Origin: Pyropia haitanensis
Lineage: Eukaryota; Rhodophyta; Bangiophyceae; Bangiales; Bangiaceae
DNA: 64,000 bases
Direction of reading: 5' to 3'
NCBI GenBank assembly: GCA_008729055.1
Contig: SDUX01000006.1
Location: forward strand, 2,117,501-2,181,500
In this document: piece after piece, positions 12,040-23,424 of the stretch
Layout: each line of letters starts with the position of its first letter
Position numbering within the stretch: position 1 is the stretch's first letter
Notes under the pieces: generated by a model
Told to the model about the DNA's origin: nothing
Database searches by the model: none
The model's input: only the letters and a program-made list of their open reading frames with translations
Translations under genes and position numbers: made by a program

Positions 12040-12216
12040 CCCCGCCAATAAGCCGCCCCCCCCCGCCCCCCCCGCCACCGTCGCCGGCGGCGGCGTGAGC
12101 GGCGGCAGCGCCAGCACTGCCACCAGCGCCGCCACCGCGTCCACAGGCGTCACCGCGTCACGCGACACAAAACCGCACAGACCGCAAGTCGCGTGCGCGC
12201 GCTGCCGCTCCCCCAT
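10291..12216 (-). CDS. Candidate gene with N-terminal CxxC and C-terminal CPLC motifs (fragmented frames)
   Basis: On the minus strand an ATG at 12216 begins MGERQRAHATCGLCGF, with a CxxC pair, and a hydrophobic Val/Ala/Leu segment. After a C/G run another frame continues with GGFFGRLKAAAATATA and ADWSAAAAHGAERLAGRLVH. Further frames give VEELEVLAGAMAAADAATPF, then LYYQPPTVGAAAPAIGLPRA, then FRCPLCGEAVDADAPELRQH near 10930-10990, a zinc-knuckle-like CxxC plus His. The last plausible tail (SSEQDFCLQVLVS) stops at 10291. Each switch of frame falls in a homopolymer or triplet tract. These islands have protein-like composition, unlike the surrounding GGC/GCC repeats. No family is recognised; exon limits are not defined. 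Confidence 0.33.
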
Positions 12217-13200
12217 GCCGGCGCGGCTCAGTCTGATGCTGCGCCGCTCCCTCTGCCTAGCACAGCACGCGTGAGCGGTGGAGGTGGGCGGGTCGACCGT
12301 GGTTGCAGTCGTGCGTGCGCTCTTCAAGCTGTCCCCTGGCGGTCGGGCCGAGGACGCACGAGGAGCCAGCTGGGCACCTGGTCCGCGCTGCCTTCAGCGC
12401 GCGCGCTGCCCTCTGCACGGGAACGTGTCACTGTTCAGCACGACTGTTTGCCAAACTGCGGTGCATCCAGGGCGGAGCTGTTTCTCAGACAGTCCACAGT
12501 GCGCGACCTCATGTTTTTGAAGAACGCCTCTTTTCTACGACGGATTCATCTGGTCCGCAAAGCCACTCGGAAAAGGACATCGTTTGTCAGCCTTTCACTG
12601 CAGCTGTCCACAAAACTCATTCTCCCGTCTGCAACCTGCTCCGCGGAATCAGGATGAGGCCAAAGTCCAAAGATGATGCTGAGACAGACTCGTCCGTGTT
12701 TTTCCATCCACTGTGAGCAAGCCTCGTCGACCAAGCAGGCAGGACGCTGCGCCACGCTCAGGCGTCAGCTGGCCAGCGGCTGCCCAGCATCTGCAGAAGC
12801 TTCTGGGCCGAAGCGAGGGGGCACCACCACACCGCAAGGCGGTGCGCCTCGCGGTGGAGCACGGGCTGTAGGACGCGTTGGCGACGGCTGCGCTGCCTCT
12901 ACTGGGAGGGGCGGCAGGAGGGCCGGACGGCGGCGATGGCGGCGCGGCGCGGTTGGGGGGGCGGCGGGGGGGTGGGTGGCTGAGCCGCCGCAGCGGCGGT
13001 GGCCGCCACGCGGGTGCCGGGGGTGGGGCCGGCTGTAGCGGGCCTGGGAGGTGGATCGGTGGCGGCTGCGGGTGGTGCGGACAGCGGCGTCGCGGGCGGG
13101 GGGGGAAGCGGTGCGGGGCGGGGGGAGGGGCGGCGGGGGGAGGTGGGTGGGCGGAAGCGGCAGCGGCGGGTGCCGATACCGCCGCGGGAGGGGGGGGGGG
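12217..13200. other. Intergenic region
   Basis: Balanced-composition DNA from about 12270 to 12860, then GC-triplet sequence. No convincing gene is visible; open frames here are short or have no ATG. Confidence 0.45.
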
Positions 13201-13218
13201 GGGCGAGAGGTTGACGAC

Positions 13219-16200
13219 CATGGCGGGGCCACCCGTCGCCGGCGGGAACGCGTCCTCCTCGGCACGTCCCTGCCACCGACGCCGACCGCGTCGGCCGAGA
13301 TGGACGTGATGAGGGCGCCCGCCGCGGGCGGTGCGGGCGGCAGCGACACCAGCCGCCCGCCGCGCACGCGGCTGCCGCTGCCGCTATTCTTGCGGCCGCC
13401 TGCCGCCGCAGCCGCAGCCGCCAACGCCGCTGCAGATGCTGCTGTCGCGCGCGACGGTCGCCCTCCCCCCCTTTGTTCGCCCCCCCCTTTTGACGCGGCC
13501 TGGTGGCTGCTGTCGACGGGCACGGCGCCCGGCGAGGCGGCTTTCCCCCCTTCCGCCGCCGTCGCCGCCGCCGTTGGCCGCGCGCAGAGGCGGGAGGAGA
13601 GGGTCCGCCCCCACTCGTGCGGGCGCGGCGGCACCCGCGGCGGCACGTCGCCGCCGTCCGCCGCGCTCTCGGCGGCTGTCGACTGGGACGCTGCAACCGA
13701 CGACGCGGTGTCATCGTCGTCGTCCGTGTCCCAGACGCTGCCGGCGCCGCCGGCACGGAGCGGCGGCCGCCACGCCCAGCCGCGGCGGCGGCCGCCGCCG
13801 CTGCCGTCGTCCGCGACGGCCTCTATATCGTGGCTCCCCGCCGCCGCACCCATCGCGGACCCCGCCGGCACAGGCGGCGTGCCAAACTGGTGCGTCGGCG
13901 GGTAGCCGCCCACGCGGTCTCCGCGGGCGGCGTCGCCGCCGCGGCTGCCGCGGCCGCCGACGGGCGCGTCGTCGCCGTCGCCGGCAGTCACCAAGCAGCC
14001 GAGGCCGGGGGGGGCAGCCAGCCGCCAGTTGCGGCGGCGGCCGCCGCGGCTGCTCCCGCCACCGACCCCCGCGCGGGTGCTGCCGCTGTCGCCTGCGCCC
14101 TTTTCGCCGCCGCTGGCGCCAGCCACACGGGGCGTACCGAGCCCCGCCGCCGCCCACGCGTCGGCACGTCCTCCTCTGAGGCGGCTGAGCGAGTCACCCG
14201 GCCCCGGCCTCGCCGCGGCCGCCGCCGCGGCCGCCGTCTCGGCCGCGGCCGCGTCGATCCCCGCGCCCGCGCCCATTTCCGCCGCCGCCGCGGCGGCTGC
14301 CGCGGCCGCCGCCGTCTGCCCTGGCGACGGCGGCCGCGAGGCGGCGGCCACAACCACGACGAGCTGCACGCGGACGGAGCGTGGGAGGGCGGCAACGTCC
14401 GCCGCCGCGGCGGTCGACGCGGCGGCGGCCGCGGCGGCGCCGCGGCTGCTGCTGCTGCCACCGCCGGCGCCGCCGCGGGGTCTCGCCGGTCGCGCGCTCG
14501 CCACGGCGGCGGCCGCCGTGGCGGTCGCGGTCGCTGTCACAGCGCACGCAGTGGCGGGCGCGGGCAGCGCCGCCGCTGCCTCGCCGGCGCATTGCGGCAA
14601 TTGGCGGCCGCCGCGCCACGGCGGTCGCCGCGGCGGAGGGGATGTCGACCCGTCGGCCCGGTAGTCGGGTGGCGGCGGGCGCGAGGAGCGGGTTGGCCGA
14701 GGACAGGGCAGAAGAAGGCGGCGTCGTTGTCGTCCCAGCGTGCACCGGCTGCGGGCGGAGGACAACGGCGGCGCGGGCGCCCGGCGGCGGTGGGGAATGG
14801 GCCGGCATCACAAAAGAAGCCCGGCCGCCGCCCGCGGCGGCCGCCGCGGCGGCCGACGGCGGCAGCGGCCGCCACAGAGAGCCGCCGCCCCCGCCTTGCC
14901 TCGCGTGGAAGCCGCCGGGCGACGCCCCGCCGCCGCCCTCACTGCTGCTGCCGCCGCCGCCGCCGCCCTCGCTCACGGCGCTGCTCGAAAACCCCAGCCG
15001 CGCAACACGGGCCGGAGCACTAGCGGCAGGACTGCGCCCCCCCCCTCGCCGGCGCGCTCGGCACGCTTGCCGGCCACCCGGGGGGGCGACCGGCCGGCAC
15101 TTGAGCACCACGGCCTCGCCGCTGACGACGCTGGCGGCGCGGCGGCCGCTGTCGCCGCCGCCGCCACCGTCGGGCCCGCCGCCCGCGGCAGCGGCCGCCT
15201 GCGCCGCCAGCGGCAGCGGCGTCAGCGGCGGCGGCGGCCACAAGGCGCGTCGCGGAAAGTTTCTCGGTGACAGCGGCGGGCTGGCTGCGGCCACGGCCGC
15301 CACCGCCCCCCCATCCGCGTCCCCCCCCCCGTCGGCCGCCACTCACCTCCGCCGCACCCCCCCCCCCCCCCTAGCTCACGCCCTTGCCGCCCGCTGGGCG
15401 GCGATGCCGGACTCGTTGGCGGCCGCTCGGCCGACGGGCGGGCGCTACCCCCCGCGCAGGGCCTCCGGCGTTCCAGTCGAGCAGCGGTATCGGCGAGCGC
15501 TACGGCAGAGGCCAGGCGGCGCCCGTCCCCGCCTCCCCCCTAACCCCACCGACGCCGCCACTCCCGCGACCACCTCCGTCGCCGCCGTGGCCGCGGTGGC
15601 CAAAACCACCCTCTCCCCCGGCGCCGCCCAGCCGCCACGGCCGCCGCCGAGCCGCCGCGGCAGCCGCCTAGCCGCCGCGGCAGCCGCTCAGCCGCCGCGC
15701 CGGTGGTCCTCGCCGTTGGCGGGGCGGCGGTTGCGGCGGTGGCGGTGGCGGCAGCGGTAGGTGACGGCGCCACGGTGGAGCGGCGGTCCCCGCCCACACT
15801 CCCCCCCCCCCCCCCGACCCCCCCCATTTCCCGCCCTCTCGGCCCCTCACGGCTCGACCGGCACCGTCGCGGCGCCCCTGACGCGGTCGCTGCTGCCGCT
15901 GGCAGTCAGCGCCAAGCCGAGCGTCAACACGCTGCCGCCGCCGCTAACGTAGCCGCCGCCCAGCAACAGGCGCCCGCCCGCGGCGCCGACCGGCGACGGC
16001 GTCTGAGGCGGCGGCGGCGCGGGGGGGGGGACGGCCGGTCCGTCACGCTGCCGCCGTCAAAGCCGTCGACGCTGCCGCCGCCGCCGCCACGGGGGGGGGC
16101 CGCTGCCACTCGCACCACCGCCGCCGCGGTCGCTGCCGGCGGCCGTCTCGGCCGCCGTGCCGCGGGTGCTCTGGATGATCCCCGCCGGCCGGATGGGCCG

Positions 16201-16600
16201 GAACGAGCAAAGCGGCAGCGCGACGCGCGGCGCCGCGCCCGCCGCGCTGAACGCGCTGGCGGGGGCGGCGAGTAGCAGCAGGGGCCCGACGGCGCGCGCC
16301 GGTCGCCGCCGTGCGGCGGGGGGGTGGCGTCGTGTTGGTGGGGGGGGGACGGCGACGGCGCCATTGTCGGTGGCGGGCATGCCGCTTCCACTGGTGGTGG
16401 GGGGGGAGGTGCGGGAGGGTTCGGCGGGGGGGGGGGGTGGAGGGGGGGCGCAGAAAGGACTGAGGGCGGGCGGGCGGGCAGGCGGGCGGAGCCGGAGCGG
16501 CCGCCGCAGACGGCAAGGCCGCGGCCGGCGTCCACTGGCGGCGCGGCTGGTTCGACAAGCGCCGGCGGCGTGGCCGCCAACGCCTAGGGCGGGGCGACAA
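13219..16600 (-). CDS. Candidate multi-exon or frame-broken gene for a signal-peptide protein with an acidic tail
   Basis: Read 16.6 to 13.2 kb on the minus strand, several islands look like real protein. Around 16130-16290: LLLLAAPASAFSAAGA, a signal-peptide-like core, then VALPLCSFRPIRPAGIIQST. Around 15860-15970: RLLLGGGYVSGGGSVLTLGL. Around 15390-15500: ALADTAARLERRRP, followed by a possible donor GTGAGT near 15345. Around 14700-14880: SLWRPLPPS and RASFVMPAHSPPPPGARA. Around 14500-14570 comes a hydrophobic Thr/Ala/Val segment that could be a transmembrane helix. Around 13600-13930 comes a tail with YPPTHQFGTPPVP, SHDIEAVADDGSG and an Asp-rich VWDTDDDDDTASS. I do not recognise the protein, and splice sites and start are unresolved; it may be more than one gene. 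Confidence 0.3.
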
Positions 16601-17058
16601 CGCCGCCGTCACCGCGGCCGCGGCAGCCGGCCGGCCGCGCGGCGCACGCGGCCGCGGCGCTCCTCGCGGCGGCGCGTCGGCCGTGGACGGGTGGTCCCTC
16701 CCCTTCGACCCTCCCGCCCCCCCCCGCCCTCGCGCCGCCCGCGCTCCGCAGTGGAGGAGCGGCCGTGCGACCAGCCGTGGCGACAGCGTCGCCGATGGCA
16801 GGCGGCCCCTTGAGCGGGGGGTAGCCTGCGGGGGAGGGGGGGGCGCTTCTGCTGCTTCCGCTGACCGCCCCCAGCGCCGAGCCGGGGTAGGGGGGCACTG
16901 CTGGGGAGCGGGGGGGGGAGCCCGACCGTGGTGCGCCCCCGCCCGCCCACGGCCAATGCCGACCGCGGCGGGCGGTCGGGCGGGCAGGCAGGCTGGCCAC
17001 CGCCGCCGCCCGGGCCGCCGCGTGCTGATAGGGGGTAGCTAGGGGCTCGGCGGGGGGT

Positions 17059-17680
17059 GTGGCGGCGCCAGCCGCTGGCGCCAGGCGGCAGCCTTGCCAG
17101 AGCCGGCCTAGCGGCCGGCTTCCCCTCCGCGTCCTCCGCCCGTCGGCCGACAGTCGTGGCGCTGTCAGCCGCGAATCCGGCAGTCCTTCCCCTGCAGCTG
17201 CCCTCCCCTTTCGCTGCGGCGTGGCCTACGCGGCGGGGACGTGCGCGCGCCAGGTGGGGCGCCGAGCCGGACAGGGGCGCGTCTCCCAGGGGGGGGGGGG
17301 GGGTGTTGTCGGCTACAGAGATGGGATCGACGCCACCACCGCGGCGGCGGCCGCCGCCGCTTTTGCCAGCGCAGCCACCCCCCCCCCCCTCCTCTCCCTG
17401 ACGGGCGCCGCCCCTACCGAGGTGCGCCGCCTCACCACCGCTAGCGGCCCCTACTGGTGCCCCTTTCACGGCTGCCGCTCTGCGTCACAGTACCGGTCCA
17501 ACGCCAAGGCACTCGCACGGCTACACTCGACGGGGCGACGGCTGCGCCGTGGGGGATCACGCGTCGCCCTCCCCCTCCCCACCCCCCCCCTCCCCAACAA
17601 CCCCAACCCTCCCCACGGATGCGCACCATGTGCCCCATTTTCTTTTCCGGCCGCCGGGCGGCCACTCCCGCCACGCACTA
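17059..17680 (+). CDS. Weak candidate exon with CPFHGC motif
   Basis: A plus-strand frame contains a less repetitive stretch around 17400-17530 reading LTTASGPYWCPFHGCRSA and then AKALARLH. This loosely resembles a C2H2 zinc finger with irregular spacing. It ends in a basic Pro-rich tail with a stop at about 17697, just before A-rich sequence. No ATG-led upstream exon is evident, and the minus strand of the same interval is also partly open, so the strand is uncertain. Confidence 0.15.
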
Positions 17681-17820
17681 AAGCAAATAAAAAATAAATT
17701 CAAACCGGCGCGGCTCCCCGCGGCTCCCCCCTCCACCGTGACCCCATCCCCCCCCCTCACGCCTAGGTACAGGCGACAGGCACGGGCCTCAGCGGCGGCG
17801 GCCCCCCACACGGCACGTAC

Positions 17821-18005
17821 CCCGCCCCCCCATTGCCCTCCCGCTGCCACTTGCCGCTGCCACCCCCGTGTCGTTCGGTTGCATCCCCACGGCGGTCGCA
17901 GCGTGGGGTGTGCCGCCGGTGGCGGCCGCCCGGGCGGCAGCGGCGGGCGCGCCCGCACCCCCGCCCTCCGTCTCCCGCACCACGGCGACGCTGCCGTTGC
18001 CGCCG

Positions 18006-18078
<73 letters not shown>

Positions 18079-18290
18079 GACGGCCACTCCGCACCGGCGT
18101 CGTTACCCCGATGGCGTGCGGCGGCGGCGTTTCCGCGTCACCGCAGCGCCCGCGCATGCGGGCTGCGACCGCCAGGCTGGCGTCGGCGGCGATGGCGGCG
18201 CCGGCCGCCGCCGCATCGACAGCGGCGGCAGCGGTCGGCTTGGCGCGGGCGCGTGCCGCGGCGGCCGCCGCACGCCTTCACCTGCGCATG
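17821..18290 (-). CDS. Candidate minus-strand exon ending in a GTACGT donor
   Basis: On the minus strand the frame reads an Ala-rich segment with IAADASLAVAARMRGRCGD, then AETPPPHAIGVTTPVRSG, a poly-Gly tract made by the (CCG)n repeat, then TAVGMQPNDTGVAAAS. It ends next to GTACGT at 17820-17815, the same donor hexamer used by the three introns in this window that can be verified. It could be an upstream exon of the candidate gene at 13.2-16.6 kb. No start codon or acceptor has been confirmed. Confidence 0.25.
18007..18079. repeat. (CCG)n microsatellite
   Basis: About 24 uninterrupted CCG units. If translated on the minus strand it gives poly-Gly. It is the longest pure trinucleotide run I noticed in the window. 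Confidence 0.95.
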
Positions 18291-18670
18291 CGCTTGCACC
18301 AGAAGTGGCGGTGGCACGCCCCGGTGCCCACCCCATGCCCGGCCAAAATACACAGTAAAATCAAGAAGGCAGCTCTAGAAGGAACCGCAAGAACCGTCTC
18401 AGCAACAAGGAATGCACACACAACGCCGGCATGAGGGCGGCGAGGGCTGAGGTGTCCAGAGTTGGGCGCCAGCCGGGAGAAGGGTGGCCAGCGGGCCACG
18501 CCACGCCGGCGGCCGGCGGCCTCGCGCCGCGCGGCGGGCGGGCGCGTCACAGCACGCGAGACAGCGGCAGGTGACTCACTCCACGCACGCGGCGTGGGGG
18601 GGGCGGCAGCCGCGGCAGTGGCGGGCGGACAGGGCGCCGCCGCCGCTGGCGGGGACGGCGGCACTCACGC

Positions 18671-19079
18671 GGCGGTGCCCCTCCCCCCCCCGCGCCCGAA
18701 AGTCCGCCTGCGCCCGCCCGTCTGCGTCGTCACTGTCGGACGAGGCGGGCGCCGGGGCGCCAGCCGCGCCGACGTCGCCCCGGGCGGCCGCCGCCCTTGC
18801 CTCGGCAGCGCCGCGCGCGGTGGTGCCGGCGGGGGAACCCCCCCCGCCAGCATCGGGCGCTTGGTCCATCGGCACGCCGCCGTCGGGCGCCGCGGCGGCC
18901 GGCGCCCCCCCCCCCCACCGTCGGGCGCTTCATCCATCGCCGCCCCGCCGTCGCCGCCCAGCGCCGCCGCCACCGCCGCGGCCGCCCCCCCCCCGTCAAC
19001 TCCCACCTCCGCCGCCCGCACCACCGCCCGCGGCAGCAGCACTCGCGAACGCGGCGCTGCCGGCGGGCACGGCGCCGCG

Positions 19080-19110
<31 letters not shown>

Positions 19111-20348
19111 CGCCCCCCCCCCCCGGCGCGGGCCCCGCCTGCCCACCCCGCCCCCCCCCCCACGCGCCGGCGGCCGCGACCGCCGCACCCGCAGAAGCCG
19201 CCCGTGCAGGCGGGCGCGGGCGTGGAGGCGGAGCGCCGCCGTGGCGGCGGCGTCGGTCGGCAGCTCAACGTACGCAAAGCCCTTGGACGCGCCGTCCGCG
19301 CGGCGCGGCAGCCGCACCGCCACCGCGGGCGGCGGCACGCCCACCGCCGACGCAAACACGTCGGCAAGGTCCGCGGCGGTGGCGGTAAAGGCCAGGTTGC
19401 TGATGAAGAGGGTGCGCGGCTCGTAGCCGGCCGCGTCCGCGGCGGTGGCGGTCCCGCCCCCGCCGCCGTCGCCGGTGGTGCCGCCGTTGGTCGCGCCGCC
19501 GCCGCCGTCGGCTGCGCCGCCGCCGCCGTCGCTGGGGGCGGCCGCGGCCGCCGGCTCGGCAGTGCGCCCCCACTTGGGGGGGGGGGACGCCGCCTGCGCC
19601 ACCGCCGTGGGCGCCGCGTCCGCCACCGCCGCGGGCGCCGCTACCGCCGCCGGCGTGGCGGCGCAGCCCCCCTATGGCGGCGCCCCCAGCTCCGCGGCCG
19701 TCGCCGCCGCCGTCGCACCCGCAGCAGCGGCAGCAGCGCCCGTGGCGGGGGCGCCACCACCGCCGCCGCGTGCCCCCTCCCCGCCGCCCATGTCGTCGTC
19801 GTCGACCGCCAGTGGCGGCGCAGCGGCCGAAGACGGCACCCTCTCGCCACCCACAACGGCGGCGGCGCCGTCCGCGGCGCCGCCGCCACCGCCTCCGCCA
19901 GCCGGCCGCCTCCGCCGGCGGCGTCCCTTGCGTGGCGTCGTCGCCGCCGGTGCCGCCGCCGCCGCCAGTGCCGGTGCTGCCGCCGCCGGCGCCATGGGCG
20001 GCTGCAGTACCCTTCCCCCCCCCCCCAACCTTCCCCCCCTCCCCCGGCAGCGCTTGCGACTCGCCGCGGCGAGGCGGCGGCCCGCCGCGGCGACCGCAGC
20101 GTCGACGGCGGCGAACCCCCCGGCGCGGCCGGCGCGGCGGCCAGCCACGCCCGCCACGCGGAAGCGAGCGCGGTCACCTCCGCGGCGGTCGGCACCGCCG
20201 CCAGGCCGCGCGCGAACACGTCGCGCACCGCCGTGGCGGCGGCGGGGGGGGTGCCCGCCGCCGCCAAGGTGCCGCTGTCGACGCCGCCGCCCGGAGCAGC
20301 AGCGGCGGCGGCGGCGGCGGCGGCAGCGGCGGCAGCATCGGCGGCGGG

Positions 20349-20381
<33 letters not shown>

Positions 20382-21177
20382 CTCCTCCAGGCGGCCGCGG
20401 GCAAGCCACGCAACTCCTCCCCCCTCCCCCCCCCCCCAACGGCGAGGACGCCCTCCACTACCACCAGCCCCCCCGCCCAGTCCCCCCCGCGGCGGCCGTC
20501 GCGGCCACCACCGCCGCGATCGCGGCGGCGGCGGCCGACGCGCGGGGCACGCCGCCCAGTGGCGCGGCGGCGGGCAGCCAGCCGCCGAGGCGGAGGCGGC
20601 GGGCCCAGACGGCGGCCGCCGCCGCGACGCCCACCGCGGGGCCCGCCGCCGCCGCCACCGCCGCGCGGCCGTGCTGGTGCGTCAGCGCCGCCGTCGCGGC
20701 GGCGGCCGTCGCCGCCAGGTGGGACGCTTCCGCTGCGCAGGGGGGGGACGCCGCCGCGGCGGCGGCGGCGGCGGCGGCCACAGGGGGCGGCGGCGACGCA
20801 AAGAGGTAGGAAAAGGCCGCCGCGGGGGTGAGCGTCGGTAGCGGCGGGGGCAGGCCCACCGCGGTCGCCGCCGCGTACTTGGCCGCCGCGTCGCCCGCGG
20901 CAACGGCCGCCCACCGCGGCCGCGATGGCACCGTCCGCGGCGTGCCTGGCGGCCGCGGCGCGCCCGACGCGGGCGGCGGGGCGGCCACGCGGGGCGCGGC
21001 GGCTTCGGCTTTTGCCGACTCAGGCAGCCGCGCCCAAAGCGCGCCCGCCCACGGCACGTTGCGAACCGCCCGGCGGAGGAGCGGCGTCGCCGCGCCGGGC
21101 CCACCGCCGTGGCGGCCCGCATAGTCGGCGTACGCGGCCCAGGCGGCGGGGGAGAGGAGCGACACCACGAGCGCGCG
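18671..21177 (-). CDS. SART3/p110-like U4/U6 snRNP recycling factor: HAT repeats plus RRM (partial, frame-broken)
   Basis: Minus strand. The 5' part (about 21170-20460) carries HAT-type helices: AAWAAYADYAGRHGGGPGAA, then LLRRAVRNVPWAGALWARLP. A further HAT-like helix pair lies at about 20230-20130 (VRDVFARGLAAVPTAAEV, ASAWRAWLAA). Next come a basic PRKGRRRRRRP stretch that could be a nuclear signal and an acidic VDDDD patch. A clear RNA-recognition motif follows at about 19415-19180, with RNP2 TLFISNLAF and RNP1 KGFAYVEL. Near 18700, QADFRA resembles the short C-terminal LSm-binding motif of SART3/Prp24, just before a possible GTGAGT donor. The order HAT, NLS, RRM matches SART3. A TAG immediately 5' of 21177 lies within a plausible acceptor (CACTAG), so at least one upstream exon is missing. 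Frames change at homopolymers and triplet runs. Spliceosome role is inferred from the family. Confidence 0.55.
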
Positions 21178-21199
21178 CTAGTGGACGGCCGCGCCACGG

Positions 21200-21227
21200 G
21201 CGGCGGGGGACCACCCCACCGCCGCCG

Positions 21228-21264
<37 letters not shown>

Positions 21265-22950
21265 CGCGGGCGGGGCGCCAGGCGCGCCGGCGGGGGGCGA
21301 GGCCGGCGGCGGCGGCCGGGCCTCGGGAAGTAGCAGGGGATGGGAAGTCAGCACGGGGATGGAGACGGGAAGGACGGGTACAGGGACGGGGGACGGGGAC
21401 GGGTGTGACGACGGGGGTGCGGGAACGGGAGTGGACGTCTGCGAAACAGCCTCAGGGCTGTCTCGGCCCGGCTCGGTTTCGGTGCCGCCTGAGCCAGGTC
21501 CGCAAACAGTGGACAGACCTCTGATTAATGAGGGGATCGCCTGCTCGAGTCCTGTCGAACTGGTACGTAGAGTTCAGAAAAGTGACTCGAAAACTGGACT
21601 GTCGGAGCTGCTCAGTCTGCGGCGACTGGCAGTGCCACGTACAGCGCTACGGGGCTGGCAACGTCGTCGGTCGGGCAGCAATGATCCGACGAGGTTGGTT
21701 GACAGCGCAAGAAACCACAGACGAGTCGATTTCGAGAGGTTGTCTGAGCCCCAGAAAAACAACCTCGTCTTGTCATCCAGGGTTTCGTGCACCCAGACAA
21801 TCTTTCAAGACCCCGGCACAAGAATGGACAGAGAGGGCCTGATTGCTTCGGGATCGCTGACACTTGTCGGAGTTTTTCGCAGGAAAGAGTTCCTTACAGA
21901 TCATTTGGACGAGTGCTCGCTGGGCCATAAGAGTAGCCCCTGTTTGGAATGCAAGAGTGCACCCACCAGCGGCGCGGCGGCCGCGCCGGCGCCGCCGCTG
22001 CCGCGCCCCCCCCCCCCCCACCGCCGGCGGGCCCACTGAGACCGCCGCCGCCGCCGCTGCCGCCGCTGCCGCCGCGCTCGGCGGCCGCCGCCGACGCGGC
22101 CGCGGCGTCAATGGCGAGCGCCGCCGCTGCCGCCACGGCGGCGGCGACCGACGCGACTACGACCGCCGCGGTGGTGCAGCGGCGGCCGGGCGCGGCCGCC
22201 ACTCAGCCAGAGGCCGCCGCCGCTGCGGCCGTCTGCGGTGCTGCCATCCTCACTGCCGCCGCGGCAGCGGCGGCTGCTCGTCGACCGCAGCAGCCACAGC
22301 GTGGCGAAGGATGCGGCCGACGATGGTGGCGGCCAGCCGCCGCCGCCCGCTCCGCCCGCGCTGGTCGACGGCGGCGGCGTGGGCATCGGCGGCGCGGGGT
22401 GCGCGCGCTGCGTGGGGAGCGGGGTGGCGGTGGGAGGGATGGCCACCGCGGCCGCGGCGGCGGTGGCCGCCCGCTGGGGCGCCGCGGCAGCGAAGGGGAG
22501 AGGTAGGGGGGGGGGGGACCAACGGCGTGCCGTCGCCGGGCTGGTCGCCCATGGCGGCACCGCAGTGGTGGTGGCGGCGGTGGCGGCGGCAACGACGACG
22601 GCGGCGGCTAGCAACGGCAACGATGTCGGCGGCTGGCGACGATGACGGCAACGGCGTCGGCAGCTGGCGACGACGATCACGGCAACGGCGGCGAGTACGA
22701 GCGGGCAGGGCCCCTCCCTTGCTAGGGCCACCTTTACCAGCGCGGGTCGAGCGAGCCAAGCGCGGCTCGACGACCGGCACGGTTGCGGACCGAGGCGGCG
22801 AGGCCGACAGTTGCAAGTCGGGGATGACCGCCCGCAGACGGCGGTGCGCTGGGTGAAGGCGCAGGCGCCGGGGACGCATCCTCCCCCCCCCAACGCCACC
22901 CATCGCGACACCACCCCAACCCCCCCCCCCCCACCGGCCGCCACGGCCGC
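21200..22950. other. Intergenic or low-complexity interval with degenerate minisatellites
   Basis: A (CGC)n tract lies at about 21220-21265. Degenerate GGGAC/GGGAA units fill about 21360-21440. Imperfect repeats of a GGCGACGA-GGCAACGGC unit lie at about 22610-22700. Between 21480 and 21950 the DNA is of balanced composition with no recognisable gene. From 21960 to 22900 both strands are open by composition; I cannot support a gene. Confidence 0.4.
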
Positions 22951-22977
22951 GACCGCCGCCCTCCCCCAGCGCTCAAC

Positions 22978-23381
22978 TCACATCGGCGGCGACGACGCGT
23001 GCAGCATGGCCGCGAGGCGGTCGGCCTCAGCGGGTGGCGTCGGGGCGCCCAGGCTGCTGCTCCCCATTCCCCCCACCCCCCCGCACCCCAGCCCGTCTCC
23101 GTCCAAGGCGGCGGCCGTCAAATCCACCACCCCACGCACCGCCGCCAGCGCCGCCGCCCCGTGCGCCCGCACCGCCGCGGCCGGCACCGCCGCGGCGCCC
23201 GACGCGCCTGGACCGCCGCCGGCACCACCCGCCGCGCCCGCCGCGCCCGCCGCCGCCGCCGCGGCGGCGGCCGCCGCGCCGTCCACCCCCGCCGCCCGCA
23301 GCGCGTCGAGGGCGCAGTCGGGGGTTCCCCCGCCCGCCGCCACCAGCGCCGACCGCCACGTGCAGCACGTGGGCAGCAGCA

Positions 23382-23424
<43 letters not shown>

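Noticed and set aside
21574..21792. Minus-strand frame next to GTACGT at about 21646, considered as an upstream exon of the SART3-like gene
   Set aside because: The encoded sequence is not HAT-like, and the hexamer also occurs by chance inside several coding regions.
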